From Coptis chinensis (Eukaryota > Streptophyta > Magnoliopsida > Ranunculales > Ranunculaceae): a stretch of 64,000 nucleotides of DNA. Positions 1-10,097 of this stretch are shown piece by piece. Every line of letters begins with the position of its first letter. Position 1 is the first letter of the stretch. Made by a program: the position numbers and the translations under genes. The stretch is taken from contig CM027377.1 of NCBI GenBank assembly GCA_015680905.1, forward strand, positions 59,913,501-59,977,500, read 5' to 3'. The notes beneath the pieces were generated by a model. It was not told the DNA's origin. It searched no databases and saw only the letters and a list, made by a program, of their open reading frames with translations.

Positions 1-859
1 CTGTAGCATTGTTCTCCTCACCCCAGAGCATGAACTTAATAGCAATAGTACCATTAAACTGAAACAGTTTGTACGACTTTGGTGGGGATTTAGTCTGTGG
101 TAGCCCAATCCTCATCCAAGATTTAAGGGCAATGTTAAATACCAATATGCCTGCATCATAAAGAGCCCAGTGAAGAGATCCTTTTGCAGCCACTGCGGGC
201 TACTTCCTAATGTGTTCATCATGAAATGCCAATTCCAAGTCGTTCAACCTTCTCCATTTCAAACTTCAGGAATCAAACAATTCAACATACTTGATGCGAG
301 ATTGCTTTGTTTTATTTGCTCGGGTAGGCCTTACAGAGTTGAATTTGGGATCTAACAGTCGAACTATAGTGAAACATAATGGTTCCATTGAATTCACCAG
401 CATTCCAAGGGATTCTGTAAAGAATCTAACCCTAGGAGTATTGAGTTGATAGACCTCTCCTGTCGTTGGTTTGCAAACGTAATATTTTTGGTTTTTCTTG
501 TAAGGTGTGGTCAAGAGAACAATACCTTGCATTGAAGATGCAACGATTGCAGTACCGTGCGGTTTGTACTTCAGTGTTCGAGTTGGAATTGGTGGGTTGT
601 TGTCAATGTTGGATGCGAAAGATATTGTGGATTCCCATCTTTTGTCAGTATTTATAAGGTAACCAAGAAATGATCCTGTGAGTAACGCGTTGTCCATTAC
701 AAAGGAATTTGGACTTGTAATGCTTTCCCATTCTCGGGACACAAATTTTGACTTCTGGACAAATGGGAGTGGAGCACGTTTAAGAACCTCTGCCCACATA
801 TTTGTATGCAACTCCTTTCCGTTGTTGTTGTTGTGTGCAATAGACGAAGAGGCTGCCAT
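1..859 (-). pseudogene. F-box protein with F-box-associated domain, broken by two in-frame stops, runs off left edge
   Basis: F-box proteins are substrate-recruiting subunits of SCF ubiquitin ligases. The frame opens at the ATG at 857-859 (peptide MAASSSIAHNNNNGK). An F-box-like stretch follows within residues 18-50 (WAEVLKRAPLPFVQKSKFVS), then a segment typical of plant F-box-associated domains (GIVLLTTPYKKNQKYYVCKP). A TGA at 266-268 stops it, but the same frame continues downstream with clear homology (KGSLHWALYDAGILVFNIAL), interrupted by a second stop, and is still open at the window edge. No splice pair that removes the stops is obvious, so I call it a pseudogene. A longer start at 1006 is possible but adds only unremarkable sequence. 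The assignment is by motif and is good for the family, not for any subfamily. Confidence 0.75.
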
Positions 860-1880
860 TGTATGATTGATATGTTGTTTGTTTCTGCTTTGTATGGCAT
901 AAACTGTTTCCACGACTCTGTTTAAGGATTTTATACTGAATTGGATGGAGGTTATTGTAACCATTTTCTCAAGTCTCGGTTCCCTTTTTGCAAACCGTTT
1001 TTGCAAAGTATTACACCCTAGTAAGCGGTTTAATAATAGAATAACCGTTTATTAGTTCCCTTATTAATTGGAGTAATAAGGGGACGCGTGGTTAATTGGG
1101 AACATGCCATAAGTTTGCATGTAGCGTATGTTTGCAAACCTTACAAAATAGATTTGGTGTGGCAAAAGTAGAAAGGAGAAAAAGAATGGAAAGATCTAGT
1201 GGTGAATAATATCTCTCAAAGCTCTGGGTGGTAGGTTTATAGGAAGAAACTGAAGGTATGAATTGGGGTATGTGTTTTGTTATGGGGACATGCTTTTCCC
1301 ACTTCCCAAAGAGACAGAGAATAAATATGAGTAATGCTACGGGAACAGCCTGGCTTCCATCTAAGTGACAAACCAAACAAAATACGCCACGTTGCTTCTG
1401 TGAAATTGGGAACCTTTAACTCCGGTTTAAAATATAAATTTAAGGAGCGTAAATTTAAAAGAAAAAAGGGTGGTAGAGTTCCTTGATTAACTTTTTTTTG
1501 CCCATTTTCTCTATTTTCTAATCAACCGGTATCCAGTTTCGTAGTTGCCACGTGGCATATTGTGTTTGGTCTGTCACGTAGATAGAGGCCAGTAGCTGTC
1601 TCTTTAGCATTTTCGAATAAATATGGGAGAATAAACCAACCCAATAAGTGTAGGGTATAGATCTTCCCATAGATATTTATTGACCATAAATTGACCCTAA
1701 ATTGATTGGGTCAAGAACCCTAAAGGACTGTTATCTCGATTCATTCATGCATACATTGATTAGGCTATTTCATTAAGGACTGTTATTTGATTAGGACTGC
1801 TAAAAACTTTGAAAATTGCATTCATATGTTTATTCATTACAGGGATTCGGCACTCATATCTTGATTCATTCATGCATGCA
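860..1880. other. No recognisable gene; upstream flank of the F-box pseudogene
   Basis: The stretch is AT-rich with a few short open frames, the longest being 94 codons on the minus strand at 1092-1376. None carries a recognisable motif. It would contain the promoter of the F-box pseudogene, but I see no convincing TATA box placed to prove that. Confidence 0.4.
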
Positions 1881-2375
1881 TTACTTAAGAATTATTTTTG
1901 CAAAGTCTGATAGTGCTATCTTTATGGTAACCGTTACAAATTTTTCAGTTTTTTGTCTTGCCTCCCTCATTACATCTGACAGCCACTCAAAACTTAAACA
2001 TAGTGAGCATTTCAAGTACTTCCTCCCAATGTTCAACCCATTTTGAGTAGTCTTGAATGACCTCTCTCCACCACACATCTTGTTATTGCAGACATAATTG
2101 TTCCATGGGCATTGTATCTTCCAGTAGCTTGTATCTCCGCACTTGTCACATCGTCCATTTGTTGAATCATTTTTAACATCTAAAATAGCCTCATCAAGCC
2201 ATTTTAATCCACTTTGACAGTTCCCATATTGGCACTTTAGATACTTTCTATCGGGATTTCTTGATGTTTGAGAGAGCTGCAACATAAGAAACCCATCGCA
2301 TTTAGGATCGTCGCAGGGGGTTTACACCCAAGGACATCTATAAGCTGGATGTCCTACTTCATTGCAAATTTGGCA
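1881..2375 (-). pseudogene. Zinc-knuckle plus GRF zinc-finger protein, exon with premature stop
   Basis: Read on the minus strand, the exon opens after a good 3' splice-site context (pyrimidine-rich, ending TTTAG at about 2376-2380). It first encodes a CCHC zinc knuckle (CQICNEVGHPAYRC; spacing CX2CX4HX4C; codons 2375 down to 2334). After an in-frame TAA at 2322-2324 come two GRF-type zinc fingers. The first runs from CDDPKCDGF through TSRNPDRKYLKC to WLDEA; the second centres on GLNIGRKYLKCSLC and ends near WLSDV. GRF fingers bind single-stranded nucleic acid in other proteins and are common in plant transposon-associated and DNA-repair proteins. The stop separates the knuckle from the fingers, so the gene is probably dead. 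The TAA could be skipped only by an intron that I cannot identify. Confidence 0.7.
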
Positions 2376-2503
2376 CTAAATATGGAAAAATATATAATTT
2401 CAAGAGAATTTTAGATACCCCCTTAAATCACCGAAATCATTTGAAAAATCCCCCTGTTGCAGAAAAACGAAAAAGATGACAATATTGAAAATGATGAACT
2501 TAC

Positions 2504-2528
2504 CAACATTAGTTGAAGAAGAAGACAT
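2504..2528 (-). other. Candidate first exon of the zinc-knuckle/GRF gene
   Basis: On the minus strand an ATG at 2526-2528 opens a short Ser-rich peptide (MSSSSTNV) and runs into a strong donor (G|GTAAGTT). The exon would lie about 130 bp upstream of the zinc-knuckle exon. The phase does not match a simple join to that exon, so either the splice is different or the gene is further damaged. Confidence 0.3.
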
Positions 2529-2750
2529 CAGTTTCTGAAATTTTGTTTAGTTTTCACTCACTTTTAAAGGTTAAATTTGAAGCAATTGCTGACAAAGATG
2601 ACTGCAACGACTCTCCAACGGTTACTCAAACAAAAAAATACTACAAAACAAAGTGCTTCATTTACTGCAACAACATCTAACAAAGTACTTAATCAGACAA
2701 GTACTTCAACAACATCTAACACTCAAACAAAAAAAGGAAACAAAAATTAT

Positions 2751-4005
2751 TGATAGTGTTATATACTAAAAGCATTACTTTTGTAATAACTCTAATTCTT
2801 TTTATTTTGAATGAGAATCATATGGGCAAATGTTATGCATATTATATATGTTATTAGTTATATACATGTGTCTAATACTTTATGTTGTAGATGATATGGT
2901 GTGTGGTGACACACAGAAGATCAAATTATCAGTACCTTATAAAGTATAAGTAAACGTTCACAACCTAGATGGATTTGGACAAACCATTGGTACGGTTGTA
3001 GTATAATCTGGTATTAGTCTATCTTGACTATAGGATTACACTAGTACACTTTATGTGTATTGAACAGGACCAAGTGAGGCTGTTTCTCTTTATACTGACT
3101 ATATAAGAGAACAAACGCCTTTGTTATTATGGATGCTTGTCCTCTTAATCTGGATAATATAACGGGCACTTACGTGCATTGTACATTGTTTTAAATCATC
3201 AATGAGTGAGATTCATTTATGAATTAACAAACTCGATGGATTGGGTAATGACATTGTATGTAAGGTGTGCTGTTGATTATAGAGGGAATCTGTGTCCTAC
3301 AAGAAGTCGGGCTGATGATGTCCCCTTGAGGAGCTTATAAGGATTGTCATGTAAACCCTGCAGGTGGATTTGATCCGACATGACAATGAGGTTGAGTGGT
3401 ACTACTCAAGGACATAAGAAGTTAATTAATGTAGTTGTCAGTAACTTGACTTAATCAATAGGCATTCGATATCTTAAACATGGGGAGATCAACGAGCATA
3501 TAATATGGAGCCCATAAACACTGACACGTAATTTGGGATTAGGGCGGTAGTGCAACAATGGCCTTTAGTGGAATAAGCCATTTGTTTATGGACTTGGGCT
3601 ATAAGTTCTGGGCAAACATGGGAAGCCCAAGCCCGTCAGGAGGCCCAACCCTAATTTCTCCTCATGGTCCCTGTTGTAGCCTATAAAAAGAAACCTCTTT
3701 CTTTGGCCGTTTTTTTTTCTCAGACATCACTCAAGCAAAAACATATCTAATTCGGTTCTAAGGTTGTGAGAGAGAGAGAGGCCAAGTGAGAAAGAAGAGG
3801 TTGGAAGATCGTTGCCCACACAATGTCCACTCTGTGCATAGGAATACAACAGAAGATCAAGAGGTTGCTGACTCTGGATTCTCAAAGTTATCATAGTTGA
3901 TCTACAGGTATGTTTTCCAATCAAAATCGTGAACACCATTAATTCCGTTGCGCATGATTTTCACGGTTTGTAGAAAATTTACATTCTGAAATAATGGTTC
4001 CTACA
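2751..4005. mobile_element. Solo LTR, copy A (1255 bp)
   Basis: The unit starts TGATAGTGTTATATAC and ends GGTTCCTACA, so it has the TG...CA ends of an LTR. It matches, nearly end to end, a second copy at 32910-34179. No primer-binding site, coding region or partner LTR lies next to it, which is the signature of a solo LTR left by recombination. The flanking pentamers are attat (2746-2750) and attac (4006-4010), a one-mismatch target-site duplication. The superfamily (Copia or Ty3/gypsy) cannot be told from the LTR alone. It sits just downstream of the FCP1-like pseudogene. Confidence 0.85.
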
Positions 4006-4045
4006 ATTACAACAGTATATAAGAATAAAAATAATTCACCAATTT

Positions 4046-4936
4046 TCACAATCCAGGGTCTGAAGGAGCATGCAAACGAGAATTAATGAATTGCAGATAA
4101 TGTGGCCAAGATGGATCGCTCTCCGTAAAAGCTTGCTGGCCAAAAGGATGTTGCTCGATGTACTTTTGGACATTTTTACTTGTCGCTAATCCTTCCAAAT
4201 ACATCCTAATATCACCCCCAGGTCCTAAAGAATTATCGTTTTCATTCTAAAAATCGTATGAAGTCGAGAATATGGCAGTGTGTGCGGAATTAAACAATGC
4301 TTTATACAGAGAATCATCCAACATCACTGTGTTTGATTCATTATACTCTCTCCTCTCCCAAGGAAGATTTGGGTCGTCCTTATCCCAAAGTTTGACCAGT
4401 TCTTTTAACATGACAGGCTTGTCAATGTTGTCAACAGTGTGTAACTCAGTGGTAGTGCAATAGGATTGGTCCCAACAAAATGCCAACTGGTACCTTCTTT
4501 CGCGCATAATGAAATCGAGCAGACGGACCAAATTAAGTTTTTTTCCTTGATGACCATACACCCACATAGAACCTTTCAAAACAAAACTTCAAAAAATATC
4601 ACATAATGGCCTCCTTATAATTGCCTTTCCTGAAATGAATGTGTCGGCTTTGAATCCGAGTGGCAGGTTGAGCTTGTTAGCTACGTGAACAAGCACACCA
4701 TTAAGATCAAGAATGAGAAGTATTCTGTTTGGTTTACTCATTGGTGGTCTATGAATGACCATGCGTTCTTTACACAGAGATTGGACGTCTTCCTTTTTGC
4801 TGAGAAACTGTCTCTCTATAATTCCACAATCTAGAAGGTCCTTCACTATTGTCATCCTAATATGGCCAACGTCCCTTCCAAATTGGACGTGTGCAACTGA
4901 TCTGCATAAGCTAGTACGAAAACACGGCAATTCCAT
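4046..4936 (-). pseudogene. FCP1/NIF-type HAD phosphatase-like domain, two in-frame stops
   Basis: This frame contains the motifs of a plant family of FCP1-homology (NLI-interacting-factor-like) HAD proteins. They are the first HAD motif as ILDLNGVLVH (Asn where canonical phosphatases have the second Asp), KAIIRRPLCDIF, LAFCWDQSYCTTTELHT, LPWERREYNESNTVMLDDS (third/fourth motif region) and a C-terminal segment SLGPGGDIRMYLEGL ... QHPFGQQAF. The frame is broken by TGA at 4589-4591 and TAG at 4247-4249, yet homology continues without a shift through both, ending at TGA 4046-4048. The N-terminal part overlaps, in another frame, the end of the Ulp1-like domain. It therefore looks like the C-terminal module of the same composite gene rather than an independent gene with its own promoter. 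HAD enzymes of this family dephosphorylate proteins; activity here is unlikely. Confidence 0.75.
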
Positions 4937-5886
4937 GAATCGTGTTGTTTAGCGCAGTCAATAAGAATAATTTCCCACTGTCTTTGCAACTGTGACCGAT
5001 GTATGCACTGAGGATCATGTACTAACAACCCATAAGGTAGCACTGCACCTATCATCTTCAAAGTTGGTAGAGTGTCGAACATTACTGATTCTAAGGAATC
5101 ATACAGAAGACACTTCCAAGTAGAAAAACCAAAAACAGCAAGAACCCAATGTTTGTTCATTCCCACACTCAAAGCCACCATTACTCCTTTAAATTTCGTT
5201 GCGTGGGGTACATCACTTTTTTCTGAAACTATATCTCTGAAGAGCATGGTCAGGCTCCATGGCATTAGGGACGCAGTTTCTAAAATCTTTTGCTCTGTAG
5301 TCAGACTTCCATCATTTAACTTGCCCTCTAAGGTTCTATATAAGGTAAGTAGGGAAACCTATATAACTCGAAAATTCCAATTGTTAAGCAATATAGTTGC
5401 TAAAAATATGAGAATGAGGTGGAGAGTAACATAACTAACCGGAATGAGCGTGTCCGCAATAATAGTGTACTTTCTTGAATCTTGAGTTTTATACCGAGAT
5501 TGCCCATCCTTCAGCTGCCACCTTCTGAATAATTCCATGTAGATGGAGACAACCTTAAATGGAAATTTAAAAAAAAAACGATGGTAAAATAGGGAAAGAG
5601 GGTGACTAACTGGTAAGAATCAACAACATATATATTTTGCAAAGCAGTATAGACCTCATCGTTCAGCCATCCTTGGTGCTTGAGAAAGGAGAAGCTTCTC
5701 AGATTTAGTTCTAAACCATGTCCATAGTGCCTGACTATGACAGTGGATGCAAAGAGCCCCGACTTCGCGTCTTTCCTCATAATCGGCTCGATAATAATGT
5801 GTCATCAATTCTCCAAACGTTGTGCATTTATCGCAGTCACTAGGCAATTCATTCACTGTGGGTATTGAGTAGTTCCTCCCTACCAA
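4852..5886 (-). pseudogene. Ulp1/C48 cysteine-protease-like domain, frameshifted
   Basis: Ulp1-type proteases cleave SUMO-like modifiers from proteins; plant genomes carry large families of them inside transposons. Here the start of the fold appears as FLKHQGWLNDEVYTALQNIY (5511-5780 frame). After an intron-like gap it continues in the frame 4852-5265 with KHWVLAVF (catalytic His context), CLLYDSLES (Asp context) and QHDSWNCRVFVLAYADQL (Gln and catalytic Cys context, where a typical member has DCGVF). The upstream frame 5656-5886 (YSIPTVNELPSDCDKC) overlaps the 5511-5780 frame in a different phase near 5780, indicating a frameshift. Introns are plausible at about 5340-5610. The order DUF1985-like, linker, C48 matches known plant Ulp1-like transposon-borne genes. 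Confidence 0.75.
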
Positions 5887-7054
5887 TGGAATTTCATCAA
5901 ATTTTGCATGAATTTTGTCTTCGCAAATGGTATATATTGCTTCTTCAAGGTGAGAAAATTTGTTCCACTGCCTACTCTTCGAAGTATACCATTGCTTACC
6001 CTGCAGAAATCACTAGTCAGAAACATCACATATTTTGTGTGAATGAATGGAAAAAATAACTCCTGCAGGCAAATTTTATACCGAGATTGGCAACTGTAGA
6101 TTACAATGTTTAACAAACGCACCCTGCAATGTTAACTCTTGCAAAAATACTTGTAACTTAAGATAAAGGTGTTCAAAACAATGCACAAACCACTTTTCCA
6201 TCAGTTGTGTTAACGTCCAAATCTTCTTCAATGGTTGTATCCTCAATTTCAAAATTTGTTGCATCTTCGGGTGGGTGTACAATATCGTCCGGATTTTGTA
6301 AGAGCATATTCACGTCATCTGCCAATGTCATGAAGTCAAGCTCCGCTGTATTGTTGGACCAGATCTAGAAGTTCCCCATGGTACTCAGCAAGTGCGGGAG
6401 TGTTGGATGCCCCATCATTTGCAAACACACGCTGATCGCGTAACTCTTTCTCAAAATTTTCATTCCTCAAAGAGTCCAGTATTTCAGGGTCAAAACTTGC
6501 AGCATCTTTGGGTGGGTGTATAATATCAGCCGAATCCTAGAATAGTATAGTCAAGCCATCTGCCAAAATCATGAAGTCATGTTCCACTATATTGTTGACC
6601 ACATCTTGAAGTTCCCCATGGTACTCAGCAAGTGCGAGAGTGTTGGCTGCCCCATCATTTGCAAATAGCAAGGGATTGGATGTACTATTAATTTCATTCA
6701 TTGTTTGCATAACCGTGAACTGTGCCTCTACCACTATTGCGTCAAATTTTTCAGGAGTCTTTTCCAAAAAGTAAGAAGGCCCTAGCGGTTCATGACTGTT
6801 CCCCCCAATCCGCTCTCTACAATATTGGTTCTCCCGCTGCTTGCTTATTGGAATAGACTTTTCTTTGGGACTGTTCTTAGTTAAAGGTTTGTTGTGGTTT
6901 TTGGTTGGTGGTCTTGTCTGTTTTCCGCTCTTAGTTGATTTATTCTCACATGGTGTTATTGCCCTCCTCTTTGGAGGCTGAACAAAATCATTATCACTAC
7001 TATTCTCATCATCACCCCTTCTTTTAGCACAAGGCCTGCTTCCTTTAACTAACT
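5887..7054 (-). pseudogene. Linker region of the DUF1985/Ulp1-like gene, basic and with a premature stop
   Basis: On the minus strand an exon appears to open after a good acceptor (CTTTCATACTTGTAG, about 7053-7067). It encodes a Lys/Arg-rich, probably nuclear-targeting stretch with PPKRRAITPCENK and SGKQTRPPTKNHNKP, followed by an acidic region. A TAG at 6537-6539 interrupts the frame, and homologous sequence continues beyond it (HPPKDAASFDPEILDSL). The region contains an internal duplication described separately. Further exons appear down to 5887 (for example SNGILRRVGSGTNFLTLKKQ), joining toward the C48 domain. No catalytic motif is visible. The role of such linkers in this family is not known to me. 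Confidence 0.55.
6261..6665. repeat. Tandem duplication, about 240-bp period, inside the Ulp1-like gene
   Basis: The segment starting gcatcttcgggtgggtgt (6261) recurs as gcatctttgggtgggtgt (6502), and agttccccatggtactcagc (6370) recurs at 6610. The offset is 240-241 bp, about 80 codons, so the duplicated unit was originally in frame. One extra base in the 6350 region now shifts one of the copies. The second unit is only partly present. Confidence 0.8.
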
Positions 7055-7499
7055 ACAAGTATGAAAGTACAAATAAATTTGCCAAGACATTATATCTACT
7101 TCCAAAAAAACATTTAAGGGATGGGCTGGAGTACAAGAGTACTTAATTAATTACCAATGGTTGTCGATCTTCTACATAACATTTTATTCTTTTCGCACGT
7201 TCCACTAATACCTGCAAGGGCTAAATCCAAGGGAAAATTTTATTCATCTTGCATTTTTGTAGTGCAAATAATAACATACATTCAATATAAAATCACCACA
7301 TTTTCTTCATCATCTAGGACCAAATTTATTCCTGTTTTAGTAGGCACCTTCCTCACTTCCTTAGCAGGCACCCAATTTAAATTCTACCAGTACATGAGCA
7401 CAAAACATAAGGTTTACTCATAACTACATTGTGGCAATACGAAGATACATCACAATACACATTACCACAGTTCGTTGCTCCACATGACCACTTCCAGTA

Positions 7500-8876
7500 T
7501 TATGAGATTGCTCTCAGAACAACTTTGCAGCCTGGTTTATGACATGCAATTACGAGATCACAGATGACAAGCTTTGTCAGTACTGAAATTCTCAATATCA
7601 ATAAAAAGTGCAACACACAAAAATTTACCTCATTCTGCTTCTTCTGTTCACAGAAAATGTACAAAGAAAGAAGCTTCTTATCATCAGGTTCTTGTTGTAA
7701 CAAACCATGAAATTCATCACCAATACAGCAATAAAAGTAATAGAAAAACCATCCATCAAATCCAAAGTAGCAAGACTTATAAACCTTTAGCGCCTTTCTG
7801 TAGACTCCCTTTGCTTGCACCGTCAGAGGAATATGTAACTTACCCAGCACAGTCAGTTTCTTGGGGTTGTTTAATTTGGTCTCCCAAGTTCTCCCAAGGG
7901 TGGTTTTCCCAGGGAAACCCACCCAACTTCGAAACCAAGGGAATATCTCCCCATCCACCCAGTGGACATTCAAAGCGAGCACATGAAGGAAAACCCAACA
8001 CTCGAATGCTAGTGCACACCTATATAGGGTGTGGGTAAATGGTTTTTCTGGTTGAAACTGAAAGTGCTTCTTCATATATGTATGTAGAACCTCAACACGA
8101 TCACAAATGCCTTCAAACGTCAGATACCCCCATGGGAATTTGTCAAACTTTGTCAAATCAGCTGCAATATCAATATGTTTGACATCAACGCCCTTCGAAC
8201 CACTAGGCAAGAGGAAAGCCCCAAGCACAAACAAACGGTTAAGTTGGTGGATGTCATCACAACTGTTCGGATCGCTACGTACCGAAACACTCTTAGCTTT
8301 TTTCCTTGCTACCGCAAACTCGATCAGCATAACAGCCCAAAGCGGAGTCGAGCGTCTTCCCTCTGGCTGAAAATACCTTAGACGAAAATCAGAAAGGTCA
8401 AACACATCCATTTTGTAAAACCACTGAGGTGGTGGCTCTGTGGATAGACCGGTAAGGAGGGCCACATTGGAAGGATTGAAATATCGGTTTCCTATGTTGA
8501 AAGTCATTGGCAAAATCTTCTTTTCCAAAACATCAACAATCAAATTTGGGTGGGTAACCAAATGAGTTTTCTCACCGCCTTCCACATCAACTAAATTCAT
8601 ATCAAGGAGAAAACCAAATGGAGACTTTTTGAAATGTTTGGTTTCATCTTTGTCGAATGTGGAAAACAGTTGCTCCTCCAGCATTTTTAGAGAACATCGA
8701 CAAGTAACCTTGATGTTTCTTCGTGGAAGAGTTTTTGGCTTTTCCTTCTTCTTCGAAACAACATTCTTCTTCACCTCCGTCTCTTTCTCCACATACTTCC
8801 AATTGGGCACTACTTTCTTTTTGCCCCCACCCTTTTTCATTCTACCCAAGAAAATTGAATTTTCAATTTCGAACAT
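7500..8876 (-). CDS. DUF1985-like N-terminal domain of a Ulp1-family protein
   Basis: The long open frame (up to 458 codons) begins at 8876; the internal ATG of MKKGGGKKKVVPNWKY is an alternative start. It has a Lys-rich N terminus, then a domain that resembles plant DUF1985: RCSLKMLEEQLFSTF, KSPFGFLLDMNLVDV, RYFNPSNVALLTGLS, DIHQLNRLFVLGAFLLP and KFPWGYLTFEGICDRVEVL. DUF1985 normally sits at the N terminus of Ulp1-like proteins found in plant transposons. A good splice donor (GAG|GTAAATTT, about 7627-7630) suggests the exon ends there and the remaining frame to 7500 is intronic. This is the best-preserved part of the composite gene. A homologous, shorter and broken copy lies at 12214-13233. 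Confidence is high for the family and low for function. Confidence 0.7.
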   Translation of the reverse strand: MFEIENSIFLGRMKKGGGKKKVVPNWKYVEKETEVKKNVVSKKKEKPKTLPRRNIKVTCRCSLKMLEEQLFSTFDKDETKHFKKSPFGFLLDMNLVDVEGGEKTHLVTHPNLIVDVLEKKILPMTFNIGNRYFNPSNVALLTGLSTEPPPQWFYKMDVFDLSDFRLRYFQPEGRRSTPLWAVMLIEFAVARKKAKSVSVRSDPNSCDDIHQLNRLFVLGAFLLPSGSKGVDVKHIDIAADLTKFDKFPWGYLTFEGICDRVEVLHTYMKKHFQFQPEKPFTHTLYRCALAFECWVFLHVLALNVHWVDGEIFPWFRSWVGFPGKTTLGRTWETKLNNPKKLTVLGKLHIPLTVQAKGVYRKALKVYKSCYFGFDGWFFYYFYCCIGDEFHGLLQQEPDDKKLLSLYIFCEQKKQNEVNFCVLHFLLILRISVLTKLVICDLVIACHKPGCKVVLRAIS

Positions 8877-9471
8877 TGTAACCTAAATATGAGAACGGCC
8901 CCTGTGATAATTTTCAAAATTAAAAGTAGTAACGGAATACTCTGTTTCGAATATTTGAGTCAATTACAATTTTTTCAACTATAGAAATTAGGGTACAATT
9001 AAGGAAAACAAATATGGACAAATTAACCAATATAGTTCAGTAAAGTTCATACCTTTAAGGAAAAACCAAATCAAGTTGTTCCAAAATTTAAATCCGATTT
9101 AAGCGATAGAAATTTGGGTTGAAATGTTGGTTGAAAAGTTGACTTCAATGTTAAGCTTTCGAGAGAGAACTTATGAAAAGACAGATGGAGAGAGGAACAA
9201 AAACTTTCCTACTTCTAGTTTCCCCCAAAAAACTAAAGGAACTAAATATTTGGGATTGTTGAGGTGGTCCCTATGAAGCAGGCAGAAACTGAGTCTGAAT
9301 TTGTTAACCACCAATTATGCTGCTAGATTCCATCAGCACTCTCACCAATTAGAGCATTCTCATTATTTTCTAATTAATAATTAAAAGGGTAATTTAAAGT
9401 TTAAAATTAGTCCATCTTTTTCTCCACAATTAAGCGAGCTCTCTATTTGACAATCAAGTCTGAATAGTTGT
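8877..9471. other. No gene seen; upstream region of the DUF1985/Ulp1-like gene
   Basis: This AT-rich stretch has no open frame with a motif. It should hold the promoter and 5' leader of the minus-strand gene at 7500-8876, but no element stands out. Confidence 0.4.
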
Positions 9472-9660
9472 TTGAACAACGAGTTACAACAAAAATGGAT
9501 ACATGAAGGTTTAATTACTGAATCACTTCCCAATGGTCTGTTTCGGGTTCTTTTAGATAATGAGGATCTACTTCTAGGTTATGTTTTAGGCAGGATCCGA
9601 CGTAATTTTATACATCCTATTTATATAGTCTTTACGATTACTAATTATGAATCTAGGTAG
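9472..9660 (+). pseudogene. infA: Plastid-type translation initiation factor IF-1 (infA) fragment
   Basis: The frame encodes [20 protein letters not shown] followed by [20 protein letters not shown]. This is the N-terminal half of chloroplast IF-1, an OB-fold protein that binds the 30S A site during initiation. The upstream context gives no ATG in the expected place, and after RRNFIH the frame loses the conserved end of the OB fold and stops early (tail ITNYESR then TAG). So the copy is truncated at both ends. It is most simply a nuclear insertion of plastid DNA, or a relic of a transferred infA gene; no transit-peptide-like sequence is evident in frame upstream. I saw no neighbouring plastid genes (rpl36, rps8). 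Confidence 0.85.
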
Positions 9661-10097
9661 AAATAAAATGGATCTGGAGGAAATAATAAAAAGTTATTAT
9701 CAAAAACTTTGGATCCTTTATACTTAGAATTTGATTACTATAAACTAAATACTTATGCACCTCAAAAAAACTGAATTACAACCGCTTAAGAGACATTGTG
9801 AACTAAACCAGATTTAACACAGACTAAATCTTCTCATCATCCTCTTTCATAAATTCTACAAGGGTATCCAGTGCTGATGCTTCATTTCCAAATCAAAATG
9901 AAACATCTTGACATCAAAGTTCTTGTGCTCTTATCCTATTTATTGTTAGTTGGTACAATTACCAGTTCTTGAAAGCTACCTGATTCGTGGGTTGGTGTTT
10001 GAGCGGTTATACTTGCCAATATAGCCTTATTAGGACTTCTAATAGTGTTCAGTATCAACAAAATATAATTCTTACCTCAATTCTTAAATATAAGGAT
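9661..10097. other. No recognisable gene
   Basis: AT-rich spacer between the infA fragment and the 3' end of the second Ulp1-like copy. I find no motif, repeat or RNA gene in it. Confidence 0.4.

Noticed and set aside
1092..1376. 94-codon minus-strand frame upstream of the F-box pseudogene
   Set aside because: No motif, no splice or promoter context, and composition like the surrounding AT-rich spacer.
3727..3939. 70-codon minus-strand frame, with a similar one at 33723-33986
   Set aside because: Both lie within the two solo LTRs and are explained by their shared sequence; neither resembles a known protein.
7574..8381. Several plus-strand frames of 68-154 codons opposite the DUF1985-like exon
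   Set aside because: They are the reverse side of a coding exon with clear family homology on the minus strand.
9472..10097. A larger plastid DNA insertion around infA
   Set aside because: No rpl36, rps8 or other plastid gene could be recognised on either side; only the infA part is supported.
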